This document shows positions 44,992-58,452 of a stretch of 64,000 nucleotides of DNA, in pieces. The notes beneath the pieces were generated by a model. That model was given only the letters and a program-made list of their open reading frames with translations, was not told the origin of the DNA and searched no databases. Made by a program: the position numbers and the translations under genes. This stretch comes from Clostridium sp. MB40-C1 (GTDB lineage: Bacteria; Bacillota; Clostridia; Clostridiales; Clostridiaceae): the NCBI RefSeq assembly GCF_030913655.1, contig NZ_CP133189.1, positions 682,001 through 746,000 of the forward strand, in the 5' to 3' direction. Position 1 is the stretch's first letter; every line of letters begins with the position of its first letter.

Positions 44992-46227
44992 TTGGATTTT
45001 GATAATTTAAAGATTATAGACAAAGAAATTTATGAGGTTATACAAGGTGAAACAGGAAGACAAAATGATAATATAGAACTTATAGCTTCAGAAAATTTCG
45101 TAAGTAAAGCTGTAATTGAAGCAATGGGGTCTCAACTTACAAATAAGTATGCTGAAGGATATCCAGGTAAAAGATATTATGGTGGATGTTATATAGTAGA
45201 TAAGGCTGAAGAGTTGGCTAGAGAAAGAATGAAAAAGCTGTTTAAAGCAGAACATGCAAATGTTCAACCACATTCAGGTTCACAAGCTAATATGGCTGTA
45301 TATTTATCAGTATTAAAGCCAGGAGATACAATATTAGGAATGGATTTGACTCATGGAGGTCATTTAACTCATGGGAGCCCGGTTAATTTTTCAGGACAGT
45401 TATTTAATTTTGTTTCTTATGGGGTAGATAAAGATACTGAAAGAATAGATTATTCTGAGCTTAGGAGAATTGCGATAGAGAATAAACCGAAGATGATAGT
45501 AGCTGGTGCAAGTGCTTATTCAAGGATAATAGATTTTGAAGCTATAAAATCTATTTGTGATGAAGTGGGAGCTTATTTCATGGTGGATATGGCACATATA
45601 GCAGGTTTGATAGCTGTAGGGCTTCATCCGTCACCAGTTCCATATGCGGATTTTGTTACTACTACTACTCATAAAACTTTAAGAGGTCCTAGAGGTGGAG
45701 CTATATTATGTAAAGAAAAATATGCAAAATCAGTGGATAAAGCTATTTTCCCTGGAATACAAGGGGGACCTTTATTACATATCATAGCTGCTAAAGCAGT
45801 TTGCTTTGGTGAGGCATTAAAGGATGACTATAAGGATTATATACACCAAGTTGTAAAGAATGCTAAGGTTCTTGAAGAAGAACTTAAAAAATATAATTTT
45901 AAATTAGTTTCAGGTGGAACAGATAATCATTTAATTTTAGTTGATTTAACTAATAAAGATATTACAGGAAAAGAAGCTGAGGCTATTTTAGACAGTATAG
46001 GGATAACAGTAAACAAAAATACTATTCCTTTTGAAACAAGAAGTCCATTTGTTACAAGTGGTATAAGAATTGGTACTCCTGCTGTTACAACAAGAGGATT
46101 TAAAGAAGATGATATGAAAGAAATAGCTTATCTTATAAACTATGTAATTGAAAATAGAGATAAGGATTTAAGTAAAGCAAAAGAAAAAGTTAATGAAATA
46201 TGTAGTAGATATCCTATTTATAAATAA
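44992..46227 (+). CDS. glyA: Serine hydroxymethyltransferase
   Basis: The product is 411 residues, starting at TTG behind AAGGAGGGC. PLP enzyme signatures: '[13 protein letters not shown]', '[11 protein letters not shown]', '[11 protein letters not shown]', '[12 protein letters not shown]', and the PLP lysine in '[15 protein letters not shown]'. It interconverts serine and glycine with tetrahydrofolate, feeding one-carbon metabolism. It is monocistronic, with a terminator about 150 bases downstream. Confidence 0.97.
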   Translation: MDFDNLKIIDKEIYEVIQGETGRQNDNIELIASENFVSKAVIEAMGSQLTNKYAEGYPGKRYYGGCYIVDKAEELARERMKKLFKAEHANVQPHSGSQANMAVYLSVLKPGDTILGMDLTHGGHLTHGSPVNFSGQLFNFVSYGVDKDTERIDYSELRRIAIENKPKMIVAGASAYSRIIDFEAIKSICDEVGAYFMVDMAHIAGLIAVGLHPSPVPYADFVTTTTHKTLRGPRGGAILCKEKYAKSVDKAIFPGIQGGPLLHIIAAKAVCFGEALKDDYKDYIHQVVKNAKVLEEELKKYNFKLVSGGTDNHLILVDLTNKDITGKEAEAILDSIGITVNKNTIPFETRSPFVTSGIRIGTPAVTTRGFKEDDMKEIAYLINYVIENRDKDLSKAKEKVNEICSRYPIYK

Positions 46228-50525
<4,298 letters not shown>

Positions 50526-50602
50526 GCTATATTTTTTAATAACAAATAATAATTATTTAAAGTTAATAAGTTTAAATAAAAAATAAATATAATTTTTATT
50601 TT

Positions 50603-50638
50603 TAGGACTTCTAGATTTTTAGAAGTCCTAATTTTTTT
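50603..50638 (+). terminator. Intrinsic terminator after nifJ
   Basis: TAGGACTTCT (50603-50612) pairs with AGAAGTCCTA (50621-50630), followed by seven T residues. Confidence 0.85.
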
Positions 50639-50678
50639 AGTGAACACAATATATAAATAGGGAAGAAAAACAAATATT

Positions 50679-50765
50679 ATGATAGGAAAATCAAATAAAA
50701 CAACTATACAACGCTTAAAAAACAGAGCATTAAATAAAAAACTTACCTTCTATGGCATGAAGTAA
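50679..50765 (+). CDS. Possible basic microprotein
   Basis: ATG 50679 opens a 28-codon frame beginning MIGKSNKTTIQRLKNRALNK. It is rich in Lys and Arg. The ribosome-binding site is poor (GGGAAG about 10 bases upstream). It lies between the nifJ terminator and the Met/Arg microprotein gene. It may be chance. Confidence 0.2.
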   Translation: MIGKSNKTTIQRLKNRALNKKLTFYGMK

Positions 50766-50824
50766 CCAGTTTATATTTAAAAGAAATGTATAAACTAATT
50801 ATTGATGAAGGGAGTGAGTCATCT

Positions 50825-50929
50825 GTGAGAATGAGAAATATGAGAATGAGAATGAAGGTTATGAGACAGATGGACAGAATGGGCAGAGGAATGAGACGAA
50901 TGGCTAGAAATATAAGAAAAAACTTCTAA
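50825..50929 (+). CDS. Met/Arg-rich 34-residue microprotein
   Basis: GTG 50825 opens a 34-residue frame made largely of Met (10, counting the start) and Arg (11), with Met about every three residues, for example 'MRMRNMRMRMKVMRQM'. AAGGGAG lies about ten bases upstream and a strong terminator 7 bases after the stop, so this is a compact self-standing gene. On a helix, Met and Arg would alternate around the surface. It is unlike any family I know. A role in RNA or membrane binding, or in methionine-rich metal or oxidant sensing, would be speculation. Confidence 0.6.
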   Translation: MRMRNMRMRMKVMRQMDRMGRGMRRMARNIRKNF

Positions 50930-50935
50930 ATTCCT

Positions 50936-50971
50936 AAATATATGGGGTTCAAAAACCCTATATATTTTTTT
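50936..50971 (+). terminator. Intrinsic terminator after the Met/Arg microprotein
   Basis: AAATATATGGGGTT (50936-50949) pairs, with one G-U, with AACCCTATATATTT (50954-50967), followed by T residues. Confidence 0.8.
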
Positions 50972-51126
50972 ATTTGAAAAATTTTCATAGAAATACTTTT
51001 ATTATTTAGCATTTAAGGTTACAATAGAAATATTACTATATAATAATTTCTGTTCTATGTAGAATATATAAAGAATAAGATAATAATTTTTATTCTATTT
51101 AGAAAGAATATACCAGGAGGTAAGGT

Positions 51127-51471
51127 ATGGATAAAGAAAAGTTACATGAATGTGGATGTGGATGTGGATGTGAAAGTGAACATGAACATGAACATCACCA
51201 TGATCATGAGTGTGAATGTGGATGTGGAGATCATGAACCATTAGTTGTTGAGTTAGAAGACGAAAATGGTAATGTTGTACCATGTGAAGTAGTAGATGGA
51301 TTTGAATACAATGGTAATGAATATGCTCTTGTACAAAATTCTGAAGATGAATCTGTTTATTTGTTTAAAGTAGTTGGTGAAGGTGAAGAAGGAGAATTAG
51401 TTGTTCCTGAAGATAAAGAGTTTGAAGAAGCTACAGCTTACTATGAATCATTATTAGAAGAAGAAGAATAA
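51127..51471 (+). CDS. DUF1292 protein with a His/Cys-rich N-terminal tail
   Basis: The product is 114 residues, starting at ATG behind CCAGGAGGT. Residues 1-36 form a striking metal-binding-type tail: 'CGCGCGCESEHEHEHHHDHE' followed by 'CECGCGDH'. Residues 37-110 match DUF1292: 'LEDENGNVVPCEVVDGFEYNGNEYALV', 'SVYLFKVV'. Most DUF1292 proteins lack such a tail. Metal storage, delivery or sensing (Ni, Zn, Cu) is inferred from the ligand density only. It is a single gene with its own terminator. Confidence 0.85.
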   Translation: MDKEKLHECGCGCGCESEHEHEHHHDHECECGCGDHEPLVVELEDENGNVVPCEVVDGFEYNGNEYALVQNSEDESVYLFKVVGEGEEGELVVPEDKEFEEATAYYESLLEEEE

Positions 51472-51475
51472 TAAA

Positions 51476-51504
51476 AAAAGTCGTTGCATTTGCATCGGCT
51501 TTTT
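51476..51504 (+). terminator. Intrinsic terminator after the DUF1292 gene
   Basis: AAAAGTCG pairs with CGGCTTTT, with an internal TGCA/TGCA step and trailing T residues. Confidence 0.75.
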
Positions 51505-51534
51505 CCAATGTAAGAAGAGATTAGAGGTGATTTT

Positions 51535-52188
51535 ATGGAGAAATTAGCTATATTTGATGTAGATTACACTTTAACTAAAAGGGAAACTTTTATAGAACTA
51601 TATAAGTTTATGTTAAAAAAAGATGTAAAATTATTATTTCATTTTCCACGGACTTTAAAAATAGCATTTTTTTATTTGTTTAAGATATATGATGCTGGTA
51701 AAGCAAAAGAAGCTTTTGGAAGATTTTTAAATGGAATCCACGAAGAAGATTTAGAAAATATAGTAAAAGAATTTTATGAAAAAAGATTAAGTAAAATCCT
51801 TTATAAGGATGCTATAGATACAATAAAAAAATTAAAAAAAGAAGGATATAAAATTTATTTAATTTCAGCATCACCAGAAATTTATTTAAAAGAATTATAT
51901 AATATAAAAGAAGTAGATAAAATCATAGGAACTAAATTTAGATGTGAAAATGGTGTATATCATAGTATAATAGAAGGAGAAAACTGTAAAGGTGAAGAAA
52001 AGGTAAAGAGATTAAAAGAAGTTTTAAAAAATGAAAATATGGAAGTGGATTTTAAAGAATCATATATGTTTTCTGATTCTTTATCAGATTTACCTTTATT
52101 CAAACTTGTAGGAAAGCCATATCTTATAAATTATAAGGGTAATCCTAATAAAAATAAAGACAATATAGAGATGCTAAAATGGAAATAG
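51535..52188 (+). CDS. HAD-superfamily phosphatase (HAD-IB, SerB-like)
   Basis: The product is 217 residues, starting at ATG behind AGAGGTGAT. Motif I is 'FDVDYTLTKRETF' (DxDxT), motif II 'YLISASPEIYLK', and motif III/IV the Lys in the 'CKGEEKVKRL' region and 'MFSDSLSDLPLF' with its two Asp. The helical cap between motif I and II suits the IB class, which acts on small phosphate esters such as phosphoserine. The substrate is uncertain. The next gene starts 16 bases later. Confidence 0.85.
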   Translation: MEKLAIFDVDYTLTKRETFIELYKFMLKKDVKLLFHFPRTLKIAFFYLFKIYDAGKAKEAFGRFLNGIHEEDLENIVKEFYEKRLSKILYKDAIDTIKKLKKEGYKIYLISASPEIYLKELYNIKEVDKIIGTKFRCENGVYHSIIEGENCKGEEKVKRLKEVLKNENMEVDFKESYMFSDSLSDLPLFKLVGKPYLINYKGNPNKNKDNIEMLKWK

Positions 52189-52203
52189 AAATGGAGGAAT
52201 ATT

Positions 52204-53028
52204 ATGGGGGACTGTTTTAGAGAAAAATTTATTTACAACAATGATGTAAGAGTTTCTAAAGAATTTGATTTATTTAATCCTAATGGAGGTAAATCTTTAT
52301 ATGAAGTTCTAAGAATTGTGGAAGGGGTTCCATTGTTTTTGGAAGATCATCTTGAAAGATTAGAGAATTCTGCAAAAGTTACTTCACTAAAATTGTGGAT
52401 GAAAAAAGATGAAATTAGAGATAAAATTTATGAACTTTGTAAAGTAAACGATATATTTTTGGGAAATATAAAACTTATATTTAATTATCAAGAAGATGAA
52501 AGTAAAAATTTTTTGGCTTATTTTATAAAACACAAGTATCCTTCAAGAGATATGTATGAAGACGGAGTGGCTACAGCTTTATATCATGCAGAAAGAGAAA
52601 ATCCAAATGCAAAGGTTGTAAATTCAAAACTTAGAGAAGATACAAATAATTTTATAAAAGAGAAAAATGTTTATGAAGCTATTTTAGTAGACAATAATGG
52701 TTATATAACTGAAGGAAGTAGATCAACTATTTTTGCTATTAAAGGGGAGAAAGTATATACTTCGCCTATAAAAGATGTACTTCCTGGTATAACTAGAAAG
52801 TATGTTTTGAAAGTGTGTGAACAATCTAAAATAGATGTTATAGAAAAAAGAATACATTATACTAAAATAGATGATATAGATTCATTTTTTATTTGTGGTA
52901 CTTCTCCAAAGGTTCTACCTATACATAAAGTAGATTATACTAAGTGTGATATAGATAATTATATTCTTGAAAAAATAAAGGTAGGTTATGACAATATTAT
53001 AAAGCAATATATAAATTTAAATAAATAG
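52204..53028 (+). CDS. Class IV aminotransferase (PabC/BCAT-like)
   Basis: The product is 274 residues, starting at ATG behind ATGGAGGAATATT. It has the class IV PLP pattern: 'SLYEVLRIVEGVPLFLEDHLERL', the PLP Lys near 'VVNSKLREDTN', 'EAILVDNNGYITEGSRSTIF' and 'VLPGITRKYVLKVCE'. It may make p-aminobenzoate (aminodeoxychorismate lyase), D-amino acids or branched-chain amino acids; the sequence alone does not decide. It is likely co-transcribed with the HAD phosphatase. Confidence 0.85.
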   Translation: MGDCFREKFIYNNDVRVSKEFDLFNPNGGKSLYEVLRIVEGVPLFLEDHLERLENSAKVTSLKLWMKKDEIRDKIYELCKVNDIFLGNIKLIFNYQEDESKNFLAYFIKHKYPSRDMYEDGVATALYHAERENPNAKVVNSKLREDTNNFIKEKNVYEAILVDNNGYITEGSRSTIFAIKGEKVYTSPIKDVLPGITRKYVLKVCEQSKIDVIEKRIHYTKIDDIDSFFICGTSPKVLPIHKVDYTKCDIDNYILEKIKVGYDNIIKQYINLNK

Positions 53029-53030
53029 GA

Positions 53031-53260
53031 TTCTTTACTTTAGATGAAAGTTTTTATTTCATCTAAAGTAAAGAAAATTCTATAAGTGCAACAAATAACA
53101 TCTTCTAATTTAAGAAATTAGAGAATATAATCCTTCAGCTAATATCTAACCATTCTAATACTCCCATCGCACCCTGTGAAAGAGATTCGCACCAAATCGA
53201 AGATTTGGACTCTCTCCTTTTCTTTAAAGTGGGAGTAAAGAATAGTTAGACCTTGGATAA
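53031..53260. repeat. Dispersed double-hairpin repeat, copy B (expanded)
   Basis: Hairpin 1 is a perfect 19-bp stem, 53031-53049/53057-53075, with core CTTTAGATG/CATCTAAAG as in copy A at 32978. Hairpin 2 pairs TACTCCCA (53159-53166) with TGGGAGTA (53230-53237). It extends outward through ATTC/GAAT and TCTAAC/GTTAGA. Inside its loop is an extra hairpin, CCAAATC (53192-53198)/GATTTGG (53202-53208), absent from copy A. The shared end 'gttagac..tggataa' follows. The 53029-53387 gap has no gene. Confidence 0.6.
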
Positions 53261-53387
53261 TGGTTTCACCTAAAGGATAACGAATTCTAAGGAGTAAAAC
53301 TCATAAGAATTTTGTTAATACCTTTCAGATGGAGTAAAGATTCCACATGAAACCAAAAACCCTGTTTTTTATAGAAAGGAAAATATT

Positions 53388-54209
53388 ATGTATGTGATTA
53401 AAAAAATTTTAAATAATAATGTTGTTGTAGCTAAGAAAGCAGCGGATGAAGTAATAATTGTTGGAAAAGGAGTTGGATATGATTTTAAAAAAGATATGTC
53501 CATTCCGGAAGAAAGAATAGAGAATCTTTTTATAAAGGAAAAAGGGGAGAATGGAGACAATTACAGTAAACTTTTTCAAAAAATTAATAATAAAGTAATT
53601 GCTATATCTGAAGAAATAATATCCTATTCTGAAAAGAATTTAAATGTAAAATTAAATGAATCTATACATTTGTCACTTGCAGATCATATAAATTTTGCTA
53701 TTCAAAGAATAAAAGAAGGGATAAAAATAGAAAATCCTTTTTTAAATGAATTAAAAGTGTTATATCCTAAGGAATTTGAATTAGCACAAAAAGCTCTGGA
53801 AATTATAAATAAAGAATTTGACACAAAACTTCCAGAAGATGAGATAGGATTTATATGTCTTCATATAAGAGCAGCTTTAACAAAACAACATGTAGGTAGC
53901 TCTTTAAACTATACAAAAAAGATAAAGGATATAATGGATTTCATATTAAAACTTATAGATAAAAAAATAGATGAAAAATCTTTTGAATATGTCAGAACAT
54001 TAACACATATTAATTTTATGTTAGATAGGCTAAATAATAATAAACCTATAAAAAATGAACTTTTAGAAGGAATAAAAAAAGATTTATACATTGAGTACAA
54101 TATAGCGATAAAGGTAGCGTTAAGAATAGAAACTGTTTTCAATGTAAAAGTTCCAGAAGATGAAATTGGTTACATTGCTTTTCACTTAAGAAGACTTATA
54201 GCTTGTTAA
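53388..54209 (+). CDS. PRD-containing transcription antiterminator (BglG/GlcT/LicT family)
   Basis: The product is 273 residues, starting at ATG behind AGAAAGGAAA. The RNA-binding CAT domain covers residues 1-56 ('YVIKKILNNNVVVAK', 'EVIIVGKGVGYDFKK'), PRD1 about 65-170 ('LADHINFAIQRI', 'LPEDEIGFICLHIRAA') and PRD2 about 175-273 ('LTHINFMLDRL', 'VPEDEIGYIAFHLRR'). PTS enzymes phosphorylate PRD His residues, and the CAT dimer then opens a terminator. No PTS gene is adjacent, so its target is elsewhere or its own leader. Confidence 0.9.
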   Translation: MYVIKKILNNNVVVAKKAADEVIIVGKGVGYDFKKDMSIPEERIENLFIKEKGENGDNYSKLFQKINNKVIAISEEIISYSEKNLNVKLNESIHLSLADHINFAIQRIKEGIKIENPFLNELKVLYPKEFELAQKALEIINKEFDTKLPEDEIGFICLHIRAALTKQHVGSSLNYTKKIKDIMDFILKLIDKKIDEKSFEYVRTLTHINFMLDRLNNNKPIKNELLEGIKKDLYIEYNIAIKVALRIETVFNVKVPEDEIGYIAFHLRRLIAC

Positions 54210-54327
54210 AATTTTCATAAATATATAATCTATAAAGTATGATGTATTAGTAACGATAAATTTATTACTATAGTAAATTCATCGTTGGAATATTTTGTTA
54301 TACCATAAAATGGTAGGGGGTTATTGT

Positions 54328-56352
54328 GTGGCTGAAAAAATTTTCTGTGGTAAAGCCTTAGATGAATGTTTGGAATTAGCTAGCAGTGAATTGAATATTT
54401 CGAAAGAAAATATACAATATGAAATTATAGAGAATAAGCAAAGATTCTTTAAAAGAAAAGTTTCTATAAAAGTTAATATTAATGAAGATAAAATTAATTT
54501 TGATGAAGATGAATTAGATGAAACAGAATTAAATGAGAAAGATATAAAAACTCAAGATTTAGAAAATGAAAATATAAATATTGAAAATAAAAAGGGCGAA
54601 AATGGAAATATAAAGGTTGAAAATGGAAAGATAATAGTTAGAAATCCTAAAGAAGATGGAAGACCAGCTATATTAAGAGTTCCTAAAGGCGATATGAAAG
54701 TTTTAGTAGATGATGTTGAAGTAGATTTTCAAAAAGAAGTCTACGAAGAAAGTAACATAGAAGTTGTTTTTGAGGAAAATATTGCACAAAGAATAATGAA
54801 TATAAGCATATCACCAGATAATATGAAGGTTTTCATAAATATCAGTTATGTGCCTAAAAAAACATATAAACTTAGAGATGCTAAAGAGGGATTTCAATTA
54901 ACTTTAGAAAGCGAAATAGATAAGATAGAAAACCCTCCATTCTATAACCAAGATGAAATTAAACAAGAATTACTGGCAAAGGGTATTAAATTTGGTATAA
55001 TAGAAGAAAACATAGAAAATTGTACTAAAATGGAAAATGTTGAAGAAATTTTAGTGGCAGAAGGCATTTATCCAATAGATGGTGTAAGTGATGAAATTCA
55101 AATAAAATTTAATACACAAGAACAAGTAAGTGATTTGGAAGAAGATAGTACTGGCAGAGTAGATTATAAAAGTATTGGATATGTTAAAGAAGTAAAAAAA
55201 GGAGATATTCTAGCTGTAAACATAAAAGGTGAATCTGGAAAAGATGGATTAGATGTAAAGGGTAAAATAAAAAAACACACAGTGGGTAAAAAACTTTTCC
55301 TTAAAGCGGGAGAGGGATGTGAACTTTTAGATGAAAATACTATAGTGGCATCTATAGAAGGTAAGCCATATGCTAAAGGGAATGTATTTGTTGTACATCA
55401 ACTTCATGAAGTTAATAGTGATGTAGATATAAAAACAGGTAATGTTAAGTTCAATGGTGATATAATGATTCGTGGTAATGTAAAAGAAGGAATGATAGTA
55501 GAAGCTGGACATAATCTGTTTGTAGAAAAAAATGTAGAAAAAGGCAATATATGTGCCAAAGGAGATTTAGAAGTATTAGGAAATGTTATTAATTCTACAG
55601 TATGTTCTGGAGGAGAAGAAATAACAAAAATTAGTAAAATAAATGCTTTGGAAAAATTACACAAGGGATTAGTAACACTTATAGAAACAGTGGAAAATAT
55701 AAGAAAACTTAATCTTATAGAACAAAAAGTTCGTGATGGAGAGCTGATTAAATTGCTCATTGAAAACAAATTTAAATATATTCCTGAAATTTGTTTGAAA
55801 TATCTAAAGCTTGTTGAAAAGGAATCAGTAGAGGATGAAGTAACACTTTCAAAGCTTATGAATCAAAAACTTATAGATTTTGGACCCCTCAATATTAATA
55901 GTTATAGAGAACTTAGTATTTTAGCTGAACTAGTAAATAAAAATGTTAAAAAAATTCGTGATACTTTATCTATGCCTGTTAATATAAAAATAAAGTATTG
56001 TCAAGATTCCAATTTAAGAAGTTCGGGTAGAATAACAATTACAGGGAAGGGAGAATATGTTTCAAATATCAAGGCAAGTGAATCTGTAATATTTGAAGAT
56101 CCTCGTAGTGTAGTGAGAGGTGGTGTAATAAAAGCTAGTAATGAAATAAGATGTAAAGAAGTTGGAAGTGAGGGAGGCGTATCTACTAAACTCATTGTTA
56201 AAGATAAAGGTAATATATGGGTAGATAAAGCCTATCAAAATACATGTTTTATAGTTGGAGGAAAAGAATATGTACTGGATATTGCTAGTAAAGATATTCA
56301 TGCATATTTAGATTCTAAAGGAGAATTGATTGTGGACAAGTTTATTCTATAG
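54328..56352 (+). CDS. DUF342 (FapA-like) protein with Jag-N domain
   Basis: 674 residues. GTG 54328 is chosen because AGGGGG (54315-54320) fits and the product starts (M)AEKIFCGKALDECLELASSELN, a Jag-N-type head; a TTG 33 bases upstream is the alternative. An acidic linker follows, then the long beta-helix DUF342 domain with 'GDILAVNIKGESGKDGLDVKGK' and Gly-rich turns ('NVKFNGDIMIRGNVKEG'). It is common beside clostridial che genes; the exact role is unknown, with polymer- or membrane-associated scaffolding suggested for the family. Confidence 0.88.
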   Translation: MAEKIFCGKALDECLELASSELNISKENIQYEIIENKQRFFKRKVSIKVNINEDKINFDEDELDETELNEKDIKTQDLENENINIENKKGENGNIKVENGKIIVRNPKEDGRPAILRVPKGDMKVLVDDVEVDFQKEVYEESNIEVVFEENIAQRIMNISISPDNMKVFINISYVPKKTYKLRDAKEGFQLTLESEIDKIENPPFYNQDEIKQELLAKGIKFGIIEENIENCTKMENVEEILVAEGIYPIDGVSDEIQIKFNTQEQVSDLEEDSTGRVDYKSIGYVKEVKKGDILAVNIKGESGKDGLDVKGKIKKHTVGKKLFLKAGEGCELLDENTIVASIEGKPYAKGNVFVVHQLHEVNSDVDIKTGNVKFNGDIMIRGNVKEGMIVEAGHNLFVEKNVEKGNICAKGDLEVLGNVINSTVCSGGEEITKISKINALEKLHKGLVTLIETVENIRKLNLIEQKVRDGELIKLLIENKFKYIPEICLKYLKLVEKESVEDEVTLSKLMNQKLIDFGPLNINSYRELSILAELVNKNVKKIRDTLSMPVNIKIKYCQDSNLRSSGRITITGKGEYVSNIKASESVIFEDPRSVVRGGVIKASNEIRCKEVGSEGGVSTKLIVKDKGNIWVDKAYQNTCFIVGGKEYVLDIASKDIHAYLDSKGELIVDKFIL

Positions 56353-56364
56353 GGAGGTATACTT

Positions 56365-56817
56365 ATGAATAATAGTGAAATTAAAGTATTGATTTTTAAA
56401 ATAAATGATCAGTACTATGCTACAGACATAATGGAAGTTGAAAGAATACTTGGATATAGTGAACCTACTAAACTGCCTGACTCACCAGAGTTTGTAGAAG
56501 GAGTAATAAATTATGAAGGTCATATACTTCCGATAATGAGTTTAGTGAAAAAATTTAATATAGACTGTAAAGAATCGGAAGAAGATGCTAAAATTATTGT
56601 TGCAAAGCAAGAAGAAAATAAAATAGGAATAATTGTTGATATAGTATCAGAAGTTAGGGACGTTAAAATGGAAAATATCGAAGAGCCCCCAGAAATCGTA
56701 GCAGGAATATCAAAACGATATATAAAAGGATTAATTAAAACTAATGAACAAATAATAATCTTTTTAAATCTCTCTACTATATTAACGAGAGAAGAAAAAG
56801 AACAAATTTTGAGATAA
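56365..56817 (+). CDS. cheW: Chemotaxis coupling protein CheW (first copy)
   Basis: The product is 150 residues, starting at ATG behind AGGGAGGT 12 bases after the DUF342 gene. CheW-like beta barrels: 'VLIFKINDQYYATDIMEVERIL', 'PEFVEGVINYEGHILPIMSL' and 'IGIIVDIVSEVRDV'. It bridges chemoreceptors and CheA. A second cheW lies at 62328; the two are only moderately alike, suggesting use by different receptor classes. Confidence 0.94.
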   Translation: MNNSEIKVLIFKINDQYYATDIMEVERILGYSEPTKLPDSPEFVEGVINYEGHILPIMSLVKKFNIDCKESEEDAKIIVAKQEENKIGIIVDIVSEVRDVKMENIEEPPEIVAGISKRYIKGLIKTNEQIIIFLNLSTILTREEKEQILR

Positions 56818-56827
56818 GGTGTAGATT

Positions 56828-57316
56828 ATGAACAACGATGAAGTGAGGGTTGGAATTGCAGATTTAAATACTGCGTTACCACCAAAAAAACTTATAACTG
56901 TCGGACTGGGTTCTTGTATAGGAATAGCTCTTTATGATAAACATAAGAAAATAGGCGGGCTTGCTCACATTATGCTTCCAGATAGTGCTCAATTTACTAA
57001 GGTGAATAACCCTATGAAATTTGCGGATCTTGCTATACCTTTATTACTTGAAGAAATGGAGAAAAAAGGAGCAGTCAAGAGAAGTATTGTAGCTAAAATT
57101 GCTGGTGGAGCATCTATGTTTAATTTTTCTGATAAAAGTATGATTATGGATATTGGAAATAGAAATGGTAATTCTGTTAAAAAAGTTTTAAAGGAATTAT
57201 CTATTCCCTTATTAAGTGAATCAATAGGGGGAAATAAAGGAAGAACAATGATATTCAATACTTTAGATGGAATGGTACAAATAAAAACCGTTGGTATGGA
57301 AATTAAAGAAATATAG
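56828..57316 (+). CDS. cheD: Chemoreceptor glutamine deamidase CheD
   Basis: The product is 162 residues, starting at ATG behind ATAAGGTGTAG. It shows 'TVGLGSCIGIALYD' with the catalytic Cys, 'GGLAHIMLP' with the catalytic His, 'VAKIAGGASMF' and 'GGNKGRTMIFNTLDG'. It deamidates receptor Gln residues and is pulled away by CheC, which is encoded downstream. Its end is close to the cheB start. Confidence 0.95.
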   Translation: MNNDEVRVGIADLNTALPPKKLITVGLGSCIGIALYDKHKKIGGLAHIMLPDSAQFTKVNNPMKFADLAIPLLLEEMEKKGAVKRSIVAKIAGGASMFNFSDKSMIMDIGNRNGNSVKKVLKELSIPLLSESIGGNKGRTMIFNTLDGMVQIKTVGMEIKEI

Positions 57317-57332
57317 ATGGAGTGATTTTATT

Positions 57333-58442
57333 TTGGACAAGATTAAGGTTATTGTAGTTGATGATTCAGCATTAATGCGAAAAATTATTTCTGATATTAT
57401 TAATTCTGATAATAGCATGGAAGTAATAGCCACTTGTAGAAATGGTGAAGACTTACTAATAAAATTACAGAAGCAAAAACCAGATGTAATAACTTTAGAC
57501 GTAGAAATGCCAAAAATGGATGGAATAACAACTTTAAAAAATTTAAAATTAAATAAATACAATATACCTATAATAGTTTTAAGCAGCATATCTAAAAGGG
57601 GAACAGATTTAACATTTGAATGTCTAGAGAACGGAGCTTTTGATTTTATACCTAAGCCATCAGGTGCTATATCTTTAGATATAAATAAGATTGAAGAGGC
57701 TCTTAAAAATAAAATAAAGCTTGCTTATAATAAGAATTATGATTTAGATAAAAAATATGATTTAGACAGAAAAATAGAGACAGAAGAACAAAAAAAGGAG
57801 TTTGTAAAGATTAAAGAGGATATAAAAAAAGAAGATATAAAAAAAGAAGTTATTTTTACTTCAAATATTAGAAATAAAAAAATTAATGCTGTAGTTATTG
57901 GGGCATCAACAGGGGGACCAAAGGCGTTATATAAAGTAGTAACAAAATTACCCCAAAATATAGGAGTACCTGTATTTATAGTTCAGCATATGCCAGTTGG
58001 ATTCACTAAAGCTTTTGCTGATAGATTAAATGCAAATAGTGAAATTGAAGTTGTAGAAGCAACTGATGGAGAAAACATTAAAGATAATGTAGTTTATGTG
58101 GCAAGAGGAGGAATTCATATGGAGGTAGGAGGAGATAAAAAGATTCATTTTAATACAGAACCTCCTATTTGGGGAGTTAGACCTGCTGTGGATAAACTAT
58201 TTATATCTGCTTCAAAAATCTATAAAGAAAATTTATTAAGTGTGGTTTTAACAGGAATGGGCAAAGATGGTGCTGAGGGTACAATAGTAGTTAAAGAAAA
58301 TGGTGGAATTACTATTTCAGAAGATAAATCCACATGTACTATTTATGGTATGCCCAAGGCAGCTTATGAAACAGGTAAGGTTGATAAAGTATTTCCTATA
58401 GATGATATTGCAGGAGCTATAATAAAAATTATAAAGGGCTAG
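57333..58442 (+). CDS. cheB: Protein-glutamate methylesterase/response regulator CheB
   Basis: 369 residues. TTG 57333 is chosen over ATG 57291, since GGAGTG at 57319-57324 is well spaced and the earlier start would invade cheD. The receiver domain covers residues 1-120 ('VIVVDDSALMRKII', phospho-Asp in 'ITLDVEMPKMDG', 'VLSSISKRG'). A charged linker with repeated 'YDLD' and 'KKEDIKKE' follows. The methylesterase has 'IGASTGGPKAL', 'QHMPVGFTKAFADRL' and 'LTGMGKDGAEG' carrying Ser, His and Asp of the triad. Confidence 0.96.
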   Translation: MDKIKVIVVDDSALMRKIISDIINSDNSMEVIATCRNGEDLLIKLQKQKPDVITLDVEMPKMDGITTLKNLKLNKYNIPIIVLSSISKRGTDLTFECLENGAFDFIPKPSGAISLDINKIEEALKNKIKLAYNKNYDLDKKYDLDRKIETEEQKKEFVKIKEDIKKEDIKKEVIFTSNIRNKKINAVVIGASTGGPKALYKVVTKLPQNIGVPVFIVQHMPVGFTKAFADRLNANSEIEVVEATDGENIKDNVVYVARGGIHMEVGGDKKIHFNTEPPIWGVRPAVDKLFISASKIYKENLLSVVLTGMGKDGAEGTIVVKENGGITISEDKSTCTIYGMPKAAYETGKVDKVFPIDDIAGAIIKIIKG

Positions 58443-58452
58443 GGGAGAAGGT

